A DNA stretch of 64,000 bases. Origin: Macrotrachela quadricornifera. Its lineage: Eukaryota; Rotifera; Eurotatoria; Philodinida; Philodinidae. Each line of letters starts with the position of its first letter. The stretch's first letter is position 1. A model generated the notes under the pieces. It was given only the letters and a program-made list of their open reading frames with translations, had not been told where the DNA came from and ran no database searches. The translations under genes were made by a program, and so were the position numbers. Shown in pieces: positions 36,149 through 47,999 of this stretch. The stretch lies in contig JAJEKB010021880.1 of assembly GCA_022393335.1 (NCBI GenBank), forward strand, positions 989,776 through 1,053,775, read 5' to 3'.

Positions 36149-37285
36149 ATGGCTTTGTCAAAACCGAAGACACAGAGTTCGTTGAAGCATGTCGAATGGA
36201 TGTGGAAATCCAATCAAGATCCATTCTCGACATCTGAAAAAGAGGAATGGAATCACTATTCAGATGTAGAGAACATCATAATCGAAAGGGCATTCGCAAA
36301 TAATCAGTCACGAGCTGTTCTCGACGAATATTATATCGATTTCAAGGAAAGTCGTCAAATATCAATCACTGACGACTACAGGCAACGTTCCGTCAAGCGT
36401 CTCGTCAGAAATCGAGAAGACAAACATTTGCGCGAAACACGATTTGTTGATCTCCCTGTTACTAGTGGGCATTCATTCGGAAGACAATATGGTTGGGTTT
36501 CCCCTTTTATTATCGAAGTTCGAAGATATTTGGAACTTGACGACAGTGAATTACCGTCAAAGGAATCGAAACTGATCCCGATGATTGTTGAAAAAGCAGC
36601 ACAAGGCATTATCGAAGAAGGAACACATTTGAAGAAACGATGTGAAGCAGAAGAAATGGCCAATCAACTTCTAGAACAGAAAAACAGTACAATGAAACAA
36701 GTTTGGGAATGTTGTGTATATTTGTACACATTAGAAAGTTTCTTGTACAAACTAATGAATAAGGCGATGAGGCTAATTGGAGATAAACACAATGAGCAAG
36801 TCTGGAAAAGTAAAATTCGTACTTTAGGACCATTTTGTTTGTTATTGTGGGACGATCCTTTCAATTCAAAAGTAACAATGAATAAAACCTTGTATCGAGG
36901 AGCAGATTTGACGCCCGAAATGATCAACAGGTATAGACAAATGGCCAAGAATAAAGACGAATACGGGTCATTTCAAGGCTTTACATCAACAAGTCGTAAT
37001 AGAGAAAAGGCAGAACAGTTCGGAAATACTTTATTTATTATGGAAGTTGAATGGGCTTTTATTGCCGATCTTAGTCATTTGTCAGAATATGAAAACGAAG
37101 AAGAAGAGTTAATCACACCTGGTGTTTGTTTTCGTGTTCAAAGTGTGAAAGTTAAGAAAAACAAGAATCTCATCCATTTGATATTACGACAACGATTTTC
37201 AAGTAAGTTCAAAAAAATATTTATTTCTCTTGAGGAATTTCAATTCGAGAACAGAATTAATCTATCCAATGTAATTCAATATTGA
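36149..37285 (+). CDS. WWE-like domain plus mono-ADP-ribosyltransferase (arginine type)
   Basis: A 378-aa frame from an ATG. Residues about 10-90 look like a WWE domain: HVEWMWKSNQDPF with Trp17 and Trp19, EEWNHYSD, and YYIDFKESRQ. About 185-345 are an ART domain of the R-S-E class: LYRGADLTPE (Arg250), GFTSTSRN (Ser280-Ser282) and EEEELITPGVCFRV, where Glu318-x-Glu320 is the ExE pair. ART enzymes move ADP-ribose from NAD to Arg on target proteins; WWE domains bind ADP-ribose chains or ubiquitin-ligase partners. There is no signal peptide, so it probably acts inside the cell. CAA|GTAAGT at 37201-37208 is a good donor, so the last ~27 residues, which are low-complexity, may be intron and a further exon may exist. 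A second ART of different architecture lies at 57.7-59.3 kb. Confidence 0.83.
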   Translation: MALSKPKTQSSLKHVEWMWKSNQDPFSTSEKEEWNHYSDVENIIIERAFANNQSRAVLDEYYIDFKESRQISITDDYRQRSVKRLVRNREDKHLRETRFVDLPVTSGHSFGRQYGWVSPFIIEVRRYLELDDSELPSKESKLIPMIVEKAAQGIIEEGTHLKKRCEAEEMANQLLEQKNSTMKQVWECCVYLYTLESFLYKLMNKAMRLIGDKHNEQVWKSKIRTLGPFCLLLWDDPFNSKVTMNKTLYRGADLTPEMINRYRQMAKNKDEYGSFQGFTSTSRNREKAEQFGNTLFIMEVEWAFIADLSHLSEYENEEEELITPGVCFRVQSVKVKKNKNLIHLILRQRFSSKFKKIFISLEEFQFENRINLSNVIQY

Positions 37286-40200
37286 AATCAATGAGAACGA
37301 ATCAAAAGAAGAATTGTGTCTTTTCGTGTGCAACTAGATTCTTCTCCATATTTTAAATGGATTATCAAACCATTTTTATCGTTAATAATTTATCATTTCG
37401 TTTTAAAATTATCTTCATGAAATAATATGAAAATCTAACGAGGAAATATTTCCAGGCGTTTCATTCTGATTTGGTTTTTTATATATTAATCGATACAAAA
37501 CCTCGAGTAGATATAAAGACTAAAAGGACTTAGGTCGACGGCTTTTCCTTTAAAAGATACGGTCGTTTCTACTCACTTTTCGACCGATTCCAAAATATTT
37601 GCTAAAAAATCAAATTACGAAATTTAGATCTAAAAATTTGTCTATAGATACAAGGTATTTCATAAATTTTGGCCCATTTTTGTTTTTTCTTCCTATCTTT
37701 TTTATGATATTAGTTTTGCAATTGATCTCGATTCTTGTGACCTAGGCGTGACAAGTGACTATGTTTTGAAAAATAAATATCCCGAGAAAGAAACATTCTG
37801 TTTGGTTTAAAATTACAGGATATTCTAAATACCATTAGATTAATCTACAGAGGAAGTTTAAGATCTGAATTTCGGTATTCAATTTTTCGATAAGCATCTT
37901 AGAATGAGTTGAAAAGTCAGTAAAATGACCATAACTATTGTAGAAAGAGCTGTTGGCCGAAATTTTTTGTCTTTTTATCTACTCCTCTACAGAATGATTT
38001 ACAAATGAATCACATTGAAGTGAGAAATCCAGAAATGTTTTCTCGTAAATGTAAACAAAGTGAATTTGAAAGGGAAATAAAAAAATTTGATTGTTTTCGA
38101 TCGATTGATTACGAAATTTTGAAAGGATATTTTTCGTAAAATTCGAACATATTAGAAAAGGCTTTAGTTGGAATTTATTTCGTGTTGTTGACAATCAAAT
38201 TTTTGTTTTACCTGATCAAAAGAAAAAGGTTATTCAGATACGTATCTTCAATAAGCGATTTCTGAATGAACTTGCTTGGTTAAAACAAGGACAAACCTAC
38301 TAAATGTAATGAATACATTTATCCATTCAAATTAAAAGAAAATAATTCCATCTTTAAATCATTTGTTTAATAGAAGGAACTGTTTTGAAATAAATAATAA
38401 AGATTTTTTTATTCAGTTTAAACTCAATTATTTTTTTGACTGAGATCATTAAGCATATCTTTTCTTATGAGATAAAATTCAATTGACAGCAGTCAAATAA
38501 ATGATTACCTTCAATATATTTCTCGTTCATCAGATCAAGTTATCATCTGCTTTCATACATATATATGGATTAAAATAATTTCATTGATAAAAATCTTTAT
38601 TTTGTTTTCATTTTTTATTTTCGACGTAAAAAATTGAGTCAATCTCACTATCATTGAAAAGAGAAGGAAAAAAATCTGGTTTAAATATTTCCCCTTACCA
38701 GAAATTTCGTTGAATTAGAAGAAAAAGAAAGTTCCTGAGCAGATTTCAATTGAACTTTTGATATCGCACAAAGTTATTTAAACAAGAAATTATTATCTTT
38801 TTGTTTAGAAGAATTAGCGATTATAACATCTAATGATATTTTTCCATGATAGAAAGAATTCAGAAAAAAAACCACTTTCAAATTCACTATCTTTCACTTT
38901 GTTGATTTTGAAGAAATATTTCAAATGATCACAATCTTTTGAGGATATTATAAATTAAAATAATTATCTTGTCAATATAAATTTTAATTATTTCATTGAG
39001 GATCAAATTTAATTCCACTATAAATATAAATCACATTTTAGAAATTATTTTCAGAATAATTCAGGATTCTCTTTATTTCTTTTATGGACATTGATGAATG
39101 CCAATTTTGTTAGAATTTCTAGACTGACTATAATTTATCTTTCTTTTCTATTTTTGTATTCAATGACAATTATCAAAAAGTATCTTCATTTTTAAAATTA
39201 CTTTTCTCGAGATCAACGGACCAATTTTTATTGTTTCATTCTATACAATTTATAAATAAAATTAACAAAGAATATTTCTATGGCATCAAATTTAATTCAG
39301 AGCTGTTTAATACTCAGAGCTGCTTTCCTTTTTTCATCTTTCAAATCAGAAAACTGATCAAATTCACATAAATCATTTGTCAATGTCGTTTTCGTCGGCA
39401 ACCTTTACTAATAGTAATTTCTCAAATCTACAATGTTCCATTCTTTACAATTGAAAAATCTGTATAAAAGATTTACATCAATGAATCGCATATTTGATTT
39501 GACAAAATTTTTGTCCTCTCATATTAATTTCATTTCTGTTTTCTTTTCAACGTAAGGCTCCATATAAAAAATTCGATAAAGCATACAAAATTAAATTTTT
39601 TCATACTAACTGTTTCTAGATTATATTTTGACTATTTACTAGTCGAAAACATGCCTACCTCAACGGTAAACTGAGAGAGGATTACTCTGAAGTAGTACGA
39701 TAAAGATCCGATCAGCTCAAGTTCAGTTTCGTGCCGAAATTTCACCTGTTTGAGTTTTCAGAATTGGAAATATTAAATTCAATAAAGTCAAAGAAATATG
39801 GCAAATTTCTTTTAGAGAAACAAAAATGAAAAGTGTCAAAGGTTAGATTTGATCATCAATATACTGCAATTTTGGCAATATGGTGCCGAAAAGTACAGTG
39901 AAACAGTAATCAATTGAGTATTTGATTGGTACCTTCAAGTGCTCATTTACTTAACGCTTCCCAATAGGGTACCCGCTCGAGTACCTTAAGATACTACTGT
40001 ACTCGAAATTTCCTCACATATATCAATAGCAGGATGCATTTTTGTGTATCCATAACTCAATACATTCACAATGGTAATATCTAACATTTTCAGATAAAGT
40101 GAATTAACAAATAAAGAAGATTTAATTCATTTCATTCCAAAAGAAAAAACATTTTCCACAGAGCTGATAAAAAAACGGATTCTCATTTTCTTTAACTACT

Positions 40201-40367
40201 CATTTCGAATTAATGAGCGACATATTTGTATCCAAAAAAAATCCTTTCAGTAATTACCAAACTCAACAAACAACTTATGTCTCACTATATCCACTCTTTC
40301 TCTAATAGCTTTATCCAACAAAGTTTCCAATAATTTCAAGAAAATAAGCCTTTTTTTCTTTTTCCAG
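37286..40367. other. Intergenic stretch with an old foldback remnant
   Basis: AT-rich. Around 37890-37960 the sequence AAGTCAGTAAAATGACCATAACT continues into AGAAAGAGCTGTTGGCCGA and resembles one arm of the foldback element at 49.4-50.0 kb. No gene could be supported. Confidence 0.4.
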
Positions 40368-40522
40368 CGGCACAAACACATGAACTTCCAACTTACGACA
40401 AAACAAACCGAAACCAAGATAAATTTGATTATTATCGTGGTCGTGGTGGTTATCTTGATCTTCGTGATCGTGTTGGTGGTCATGATTGTCTTTATGACCG
40501 TGACGGTGATTATACCAATTGA
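40368..40522 (+). CDS. Possible terminal exon of a Gly/Arg/Asp/Tyr-rich protein
   Basis: A strong pyrimidine tract and acceptor (CTTTTTCCAG) precedes 51 codons that end in TGA: FDYYRGRGGYLDLRDR, then VGGHDCLYDRDGDY. The composition resembles the RGG/YD-rich tails of RNA-binding proteins. No upstream exon was found, and GGT/GTG repetitiveness could produce this by chance, so the call is tentative. The opposite strand is also open but low-complexity. Confidence 0.3.
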
Positions 40523-41214
40523 TTTAATATTATATGAATTTTAATCTTTCAAAGAACTGTTGATTCAGTTTTCATTTTTTTTTGTGCTAGATGAAGCAGA
40601 ACGAATGAAGTGAAATGTTTTTGTTTTTTATTGAATAAAATCTAATGACTGATAGATAAGAGAAGATGATTTCCTATCGATCTCAGAGGCAAAATGGATG
40701 AATTCACTCCATTTTTGGCTAATAATATTAATGAGTATGATTAGTTGATACGATTTCAATTAACGATAGATATATTTAAATATTCCTTGTGTCTTGTTTT
40801 GCTTCAACAATAATCCAAACGGAAAAGTTTTTCTTTATAGAACAAGTTTTAGAGAAAAACATTGTGGAACTATTTCTTCATTCGAAGAGATTTTACGTTT
40901 GAGATTGATCATCAGACAACTTATGAAAAAGTTTTTTTTTACAGCAGCTAGTTAATTTATTAATTAGTCGAATTAATAGAGAAAAATAAGTCGCAGTTTC
41001 GATAATTCAAATATCATTATCAAGGCATAAGAGTTGGAAATAACAATTGTAGAAGAAAGTACGAGAATATATACAAAAACGAAAGAGAAAACTACTGGTT
41101 GTTCGTCATTTCCAATAAGATAATAGATCCACTACTATCGTATATTTGAAATAGTTGAATAAGCACGTATTCAATTATTTGTAATCCTTCAGGATATATT
41201 ATTAGAGAAGCTGA

Positions 41215-41905
41215 GGTTGTTGTACGATTTAATGTGGGTTTCTTCCGTAAAATATGGAGTTATTCACGAACTAACAGTCGGTATTTTATTTGTTTTGAGA
41301 GATGACTTTCCATCCGTTCCAATCAATAGTGTGTTTTGTCTCAGTCTGATGTTGGAAAAGTGCTGATTTATTAAGTCATTCTAAATTGTTGCTCTGTGAA
41401 TGTTTGATTAACAGTTCGAGATGTGGAACATGTTTTAAATTGTTGTGGTGCGCCGTGCTCCTAATGTCGTTTTACTGCTTGTCGATCAGTTCTTTCTATG
41501 TAACTATTATTGTAATCGGAACATGAAATCATATTAACTATATTTGACTGATGATCTTTTAGAGTTTTGTCTTTCTGTGGAAAGAAGGCTGTTACTGCTC
41601 TTGGCGGACGTGGGTCTGGTTGTACGTGTAGTCCAGGTCGAGTGCTTCTAACTAATTTGACGATATTCTTTCCTAATCTCTTGGCTTTATTACCAATATA
41701 AGTTGAAACAATGAAAATTTGGTGCGATTTTAAACATCTATCATCTGCTTTATCTGGCTTTTGTGTTACGTTTTTCAATCTTTTTGATTTTTCTAAGTAT
41801 CTATTGAATGTTCTTTCAATGTGACTTTGAATAAATTTTAATAGATAATCATTATCTACGACTAAGTTTTTAATAAATTCAAATTTCTCATATCATGATG
41901 AATAT
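41215..41905 (-). mobile_element. Decayed Penelope-like element fragment with GIY-YIG endonuclease
   Basis: The minus strand encodes the end of a Penelope-type polyprotein. The segment KFIQSHIERTFNRYL is followed by STYIGNKAKRLGKNIVKLV, RPPRAVTAFFPQKDK, and NIVNMISCSDYNNSYIERTD, the GIY-YIG signature region, where the family usually has a VYxIxC...YIGxT pattern. Past a stop after KRH, recognisable sequence continues in other frames (WKVISQNK, KPTLN) to about 41215. Stops and frameshifts show it is dead. The reverse-transcriptase part is missing. Penelope-like elements pair a reverse transcriptase with this nuclease, and bdelloids carry them. The fragment abuts the foldback element at 42.07 kb. 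Confidence 0.75.
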
Positions 41906-42070
41906 GTAGAGCAAATTTTGATAGTTCTATAGGTCATTGAATTAACAGTCGAAACTTTGCATGAATGAGGACGAAAGAGTTCCAGTTTAATAGAAGCCCA
42001 GTAAACGCTGGTTTTCTATAAATAGTTGTTGAAAATGAGGTTATTTCTGATGTGTTTACTATTCCAACCT

Positions 42071-42611
42071 CGGAGTTTTTTTAAATACCAACGATCATTT
42101 TTTGAATAGCATTTCAACGGTTCAAGCTATAGAGTTCGGGTTTCCACCGTTAGAAATAGCAAAGCTGGAGATGTCGATCTCTATCAAATCCATTGAGTGC
42201 AAGCCTCTTTAATATAGCTATTTTTGTGAGTTTTCGTGATAAGTTAGCATCAAATTAGGCCAAAATATAGCCCAACTCTCCCTATATTTGTGCCGAATTT
42301 TTCATACTTTAACGTCGAAGCGTAAAAAAAGAAAACGAAAAGATTTTAAAATTTTAGCACAAATATAGAAAGATTTGAGCTACATTGTGGTCTAATTTGA
42401 TGCTAAATTATCACGAGAACTCAAGAAAATTGACAACAAAAATAGATATCTGACTGCAAATAGCTATATGAAAGCGGCCTGGATTCAATGGATTTGATAC
42501 AGATCGATGTCCCCTATTTTGCTCTTTCTAACAGTAAAAACCCAAACTCTATAGCTTGAACCGTTGAAAAGTTATGCAAAAAATGGTCGTTGATATTTTT
42601 TTAAAAACTCC
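42071..42611. mobile_element. ~540-bp foldback element
   Basis: Long imperfect inverted arms of about 250 bp. GGAGTTTTTTTAAATACCAA at the left matches the complement of TTTTTTTAAAAACTCC at the right. CAACGGTTCAAGCTATAGAG near 42116 pairs with CTCTATAGCTTGAACCGTTG near 42549, and TCAAATCCATTGA pairs with TCAATGGATTTGA. The centre around 42330 is A-rich. No coding capacity and no clear target duplication. Confidence 0.75.
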
Positions 42612-43020
42612 AACATTAGTCCTAGACGGATCTTTTTAAAGAAAAAGACTAAGACTGTAAGCTTAGAGTGACGTCAGTCTATCTTTTCATCATGGTCTAC
42701 CGTCAAGATACCCGTCAAATATCGAATACTGTCGGATTGAATGTTCGAATCCATCGTTCGTTTGGTTTTTGAAATTCTGTTGGCTGGTCTGAACGGGACC
42801 AGTAGATAAAATGGACTAGTTATGACTGGATTTAAGAACAATCTGGCCTGATCTAGTCATAGTTGAAGAACATTTCTTCTAAAAGTGACTAGTCATGACA
42901 GATATCTGAGACATTGGAGACTAGACCCGATGGGTATTTTGGACTAGTTATGTTGCCCGTCTTCATATATTTTTTGCTTATCTGGATATACATTTCCAAA
43001 AAACAAAGGTTAGCCACTAT

Positions 43021-43274
43021 TAGGGATGTGCAGTTTCAGTGAGGACACTGAAATACTGACACAGTTATCACCGACAGTGACGTTCAGTGAACACTGATGA
43101 CATCGGTGACAGTGCCATCTCAGTGCCAGTGATCACTGACACCGAGTGTCACTGAAGCACTGATGACGACCTCATCAGTGTTCGCTGAAGCACTGGATGA
43201 AGTCGGTGAACCGACAACGTCAGTGACACAGTTTTACACCGACACTGGTGTGCACTGATACTGAATATTCACTG
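43021..43274. repeat. hAT element left terminal inverted repeat
   Basis: Begins TAGGGATGTGCAGTTTC, continues through many CACTGA/CAGTG motifs such as GTGATCACTGACACC, and ends GATACTGAATATTCACTG. It is the near-exact inverse of 45525-45767. Confidence 0.92.
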
Positions 43275-43814
43275 GCATAGATATCTATCCTAATTATTTA
43301 TAACCCACGTCTAATAAAATAGGACACCTTGCGGATGAACATTTTAAACAAAAGATGTTTTTTTTGTATGCGAATTGTGGTTATAGATAACAATGTTGTT
43401 CTATGTTCTAGGGCTATTTATAAAAACCATACGTGGGGTATTGATTATCATTTTCTTCGTTCTTTATAATCTCTTTTCACTTGTGTATAATCCATTGGGT
43501 CAGACACCTCTCTCTTTACTGTTTCCGCACATACCAAAATAATAAAATTAATTGTCCTTAAAGAGAGTTGTCTTTTCGATCAATTCATTAAGTGTCTTAT
43601 ATTAAGTAACTGAAAAAAGGAAGAAATAAATATTCGACCATCTTGTTTGTCTTCTTTCATGTTTCCTTTGATTTATATCACTGTAAAAAGGAAGATAGAC
43701 AAACGCCTCTCAATTTTTTCTGTTTCTCTTTATACCTTAACTAGCAGAGGTACCCCATGAAAAGAGAATATGGTTAAATTTTTGTATCTTCCACCCGACT
43801 TTTTCTGCTGCACA

Positions 43815-44130
43815 TAGCATGTCTTCTACAGGGCTGTTCCCCGTTGTGGGTAAACTATCTGCAACAGAAATTTTCGCGTTACATCTGAAACCTCGTGGAC
43901 AGGACTTTTATCAGCATGCGTCAGGCATCTTTAACATGATTGTTTCTGCTATGCGTTATGTGTTCGCCATTAGACTCTTCTCGCCGTGCGTGATACCTCT
44001 TTCACAGGACTTTTCTCATCGTATCTGGAACCTCTGCTACAGATCTTATCGCGCCGTGCGTGGAGTATCTTTCACAGAGCTTTTTCCACCGTGCATCAGG
44101 CATCTTCAACAGGACTCTTCTCACCGGGCT
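43815..44130. repeat. Tandem ~36-bp repeats inside the hAT element
   Basis: Diverged units of the pattern GTGCGTG, ATACCTCTTTCACAGGACTT, TTCTCACC repeat about eight times. The frame at 43819-44214 is a by-product of this array and is not called as a gene. Confidence 0.6.
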
Positions 44131-44289
44131 CAAGCTGACATCCTCACTCGTATCCACTCTGGACACGATCACTCTCAAATTTGCATTGAACTGCATCATT
44201 TGATTAGAAAGTGAGTAAAATCACGGTCTCTTACGACTTAGACAAAGTTTCACGCACGTCTTCTTTTCTCACCCTCAATCACTCTGCCG

Positions 44290-45115
44290 ACTTTTCTTAG
44301 CAGTCAAGAAACTGATGCAAACAGTTCCGTGACGCTATCTCTCACGATGACTAAATACATAGCGAACATATTCATCAGAATCTCGATCTGTATTGACCGA
44401 GATGAAATTTCATTCAGCCCCTTCCGCGCACCCCATTTAGTGGTTCCAAATCCAAGTCGACTTTCCTCAGGAGCTACGGAAGTAGTGTGAAAAGTTTTGT
44501 GACGCTAGCTATTACAGAGACTGAATGCATAGCGAACACACAAACATTCTTCTTTAAATATATAGATACGCCATCGTTGTGAGCCAAGAAAAAGAACAAA
44601 TACTTTGTTTCTGTGAGTCGTAGAAAACAAATGGATACATCATAGTTGTGAATCAAGGAAACACTCGTATACATTTTTCTCTTACAACCTATTACAAACC
44701 TTCGATTTTCACATTTAAACCAAAGAATCATCGATACGAAATGATTCATCTTAGAATCATAACAAATTCGCTAAATTTCTGAAAAATCCATGCAAATTTC
44801 GTTCCCATATAACTTAGGTGAAATTTCACCCAAACACCACCATGCTACTCCTCTTAATGGTGAAAACACGCTTTAAAACTACCTCTCAACCCAGGAAAGC
44901 ATCGTGGGGACTTTGGTTATGTTAGCTATCACAGCACTATCTGAATGAGATCTCACCCACACCCCGATGACCATGCCAACCTCTCATCGACCTTTCCTGG
45001 GTCATAGAGAAGCATCGTGGAAAGTTTGGTGATCGTAGCTTTTTACAGGGACTGATTGTATAGCGAACAGACAGGCAAACAAACAAATATTCTTCTTTAG
45101 ATATATAGATAAATT
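44290..45115. repeat. Degenerate ~200-bp direct repeats inside the hAT element
   Basis: Four related blocks carry a motif like GTGACGCTAGCTATTACAGA, then GACTGAATGCATAGCGAACA, at about 44330, 44500, 44920 and 45030. Two of them end in the same ATTCTTCTTTA/ATATATAGATA tail (44545-44570, 45090-45113), as if derived from a separate short element inserted or duplicated there. Confidence 0.5.
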
Positions 45116-45524
45116 AGCATATTACATAAAATAAATTTTAAGCGAATATCATCGTCACTATTATGAGATAGATGCGTGTCATATACAAAAGAGAAATTTC
45201 TAAGTTTGCTTGCATTTTATACATGATTCTTTAAACGCAGCTATATTACCACTAACCTTTATAGAACTAAACTAGTTTATTCTGTTCATAGTTATTCTTT
45301 CTGATAATAAATAGATAATATTATGTTGATGTTGAACTCTTTAGATAAAACAGAAACTCAGAATTATGTGTGATAAGTATTAAAAAAAATCAAATTTTGA
45401 CCATAATTTTCTAATAAAAAAAATTCGCTAAGACATACGCATTCGAAAGTGATGTACTTCTATGAAAGTCTTTTAATACTCCTAAAGCATCGATCACAAA
45501 CAACCTTAAAATACTTTTGAGAAT

Positions 45525-45767
45525 CAGTGAATATTCAGTATCAGTGCATACCAGTGTCGGTGTAAAACTGTGTCACTGACATTGTCGGTTCACCGACTTC
45601 ATCCAGTGCTTCAGCGAACACTGATGAGGTCGTCATCAGTGCTTCAGTGACACTCGGTGTCAGTGATCACTGGCACTGAGATGGCACTGTCACCGATGTC
45701 ATCAGTGTTCACTGAGCGTCACTGTCAGTGACGTCAGTCATCAGTAAACTGAAACTGCACATCCCTA
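45525..45767. repeat. hAT element right terminal inverted repeat
   Basis: Inverse partner of 43021-43274, ending GAAACTGCACATCCCTA. It is shorter than the left arm because of small differences in the outer 60 bp. Confidence 0.92.
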
Positions 45768-45775
45768 GCCACTAT

Positions 45776-46859
45776 ATTTGACCTCCTTTGACACTCTAAA
45801 AGAACATTTAAAAATAACTAATTATACTCTTTGATAGTACATGAAATTCTATATCAGCTTCTTATTTGTATTTTAGTTTATGCTAGAACAATATAGAAAT
45901 AGTTAAATTGAGTATAATGAAGATACCTCCATGTCTACATTCCCAAAGACGGTCTTTCCAGCTTTTAATATCTTTCATTAATAGAGAAACATCTTTGTTT
46001 TTAAAATAATTATATATTCTTACAGAACTTAAAATTCTCTATTATCCCATACATTTTAAAGTCATTTTGCATTTATCTGTTAAGAAATAATTTAATATAA
46101 TAAAAACATCTTTAATTGACAAGTATTGGAAAATCCGCATGTTTTTGTATTTTTACTAGCCTATTTCTCATACAGAATAAATTTTCACAAAAGTAATTAT
46201 ATATTGTGACATCTCTTGAAAGTCTCTATTAACCTATACAAAATGTGTTGACTTGAATATAAGTAGCAGAAAGAAACTAGTGTGTTTTCAACATTGTCAG
46301 TTAACATTTCTTCACTGTATTCAGATTATTTCTTAAGTTAGTGACTAACTTTTGCTTTCCGGAGATATATATATCGAAATATACTTGGACATTATTTCTT
46401 ACTCTAGAGCATAGAACTCCAACAAAGATAGATTCCGTAGATAGTTTAAGTAAAGTTGAGTTGTACATCATCTCTGATAGTAGCATAAAACCGTCTGTCA
46501 CCCTATGTGCCCGTCTTTTGATTCCGCATCTCATTCTCTGTGATGATCCTAAGAACTTGGCTGTCATGGTCTGTGAGCGAGAAATGGGTCCAAATTTCTC
46601 CCCCTAAACAATACAACACTCTTTTAAACCGTATTTCAGAAAAGAACATTTTTCTTTTGAGAGTTATAATGCTGAGTAAAAATATTTTACAAATCGATAT
46701 TAGAAAACCAATAAAATATATTGTAGATACGTCTTCATTTTCTCTTCTCAACAATGAAAAATTCACAGTTCTCTATTTTATTTCTATCACAAAATACCCA
46801 CTATTATTCATGGAAGCAAAATAGATCTTATCATTTTATTTTGTTATTATTTAATTATT
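45776..46859. other. Intergenic spacer between hAT and piggyBac-like elements
   Basis: AT-rich. Overlapping open frames on both strands at 46301-46824 show no motif or consistent codon structure. Confidence 0.4.
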
Positions 46860-46863
46860 TTAA

Positions 46864-47864
46864 CCCTTTAACGGCGATTCGATTTTCATAAAAAATAGCT
46901 GTGAAATCTTTATTTTTTACGTTTATTAACTCTTGACAAACACATTCTTTGCTCTTTTTGCTTTTGATTTATGCTCATGTTTGTTGTAACATAGAAGATT
47001 CTATTTTTAGGTCGATTTTAATAGTTACTGATGTTTGTTTCTCCCTTTTTCTTATATGTTTGACGCAGTGAGAATGAGATAAAGCAACAAAGTTTGAAAC
47101 GAAGTTTCTGTTTTCTTTGCACAGCATTATTTTTTCCTCTTGCTCCGCATTTATATGAAAAAGACCGAAACTTTGCGATGACTTTAATGCTGCTTGGAGT
47201 AACTGACGCGGAAGAGGATAGTAACTTGCGAAGTGATATGAGTAATTTGGATAACGATTTTGCTAAAGTGTAATTTGAATTTTCAAGCTCTGAGGAAGAG
47301 TAAATAAAAAGCCATGAAAATACGGCTCGAACTATAAAATGATATGAAAAAGTGGTATTTGAATTTATGTTTGGGATGACAAAAGTAAATGCCTAATATG
47401 TTTACAAGGAAAATTATAACACAAGATGTATGATCATGCTACAGCTTGGTGGGGCCATTGGAAAATCTAAAATTTGATGAGAGACAACAGTCAACAAACC
47501 AAACGACGCGCAAATTCTCTGATCAGAAGCATGAAGAAATGAAAGGATCTGCACACACTATTCACAGCTCTGAACTGGTTACTATGAAAAATCATGGAAC
47601 AACAAACAAGGAAAGTGAACTATGCGTCAGCAAAACAAAATAAAAATCTTCTGTTCTGCCTATAATAAGCTTTTTCTCTATAATATTTTGACAAGAACAT
47701 CTTATTACAAAATCAAAGAATCAAAAAAATGCCGACAGCAGAGCAAATGACACATCATGGTTAACTTTCTGCACAAGAGAAAAAGAAAAAGAAAGTGCTT
47801 TTCTATACAGTTTCTTCTTAAAATATAGCGTGATCCATCGGTGGATTACATTGCCGTGAAAGGG
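46864..47864. mobile_element. 1.0-kb piggyBac-like element between TTAA sites
   Basis: TTAA at 46860-46863 is followed by CCCTTTAACGGCGAT. The far end reads ATTGCCGTGAAAGGG followed by TTAA at 47865-47868. TTAA targets and CCCTTT-starting inverted ends are the piggyBac signature. The interior is too short for a transposase, but around 47180-47300 a frame reads GVTDAEEDSNLRSDM and later SSEEE, an acidic stretch like the start of piggyBac transposases, so it is probably an internally deleted copy. Confidence 0.82.
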
Positions 47865-47999
47865 TTAATGTATGTATTCTGCATTAATTCAACCCAGAGA
47901 GATACTGCTCTTGTTAGACAAACACAACGGAAATATCTTTTATGAACGTACATTGTCTTACCGCTGTTGGCTTTTGTGTCTCTAACAACCAGGGTCTTT

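Larger units (their letters stand above)
43021..45767. mobile_element. 2.75-kb non-autonomous hAT element, complete
   Basis: The ends are TAGGGATGTGCAGTTTC and its exact complement. Identical 8-bp duplications GCCACTAT lie at 43013-43020 and 45768-45775. An 8-bp target duplication and TIRs beginning TAGGGATGTGC are hallmarks of the hAT superfamily. Each TIR is about 245-255 bp and built of CAGTG/CACTG-rich sequence. The arms are nearly identical except close to the outer ends, which implies recent activity. The interior holds only tandem repeats and AT-rich DNA, with no transposase, so a helper hAT copy elsewhere would be needed. Confidence 0.92.

Noticed and set aside
43819..44214. 131-aa open frame inside the hAT element
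   Set aside because: It is generated by a ~36-bp tandem repeat and shows no transposase motif.
46301..46824. Overlapping open frames on both strands
   Set aside because: No motif, signal peptide or splice context; the frames mirror each other.
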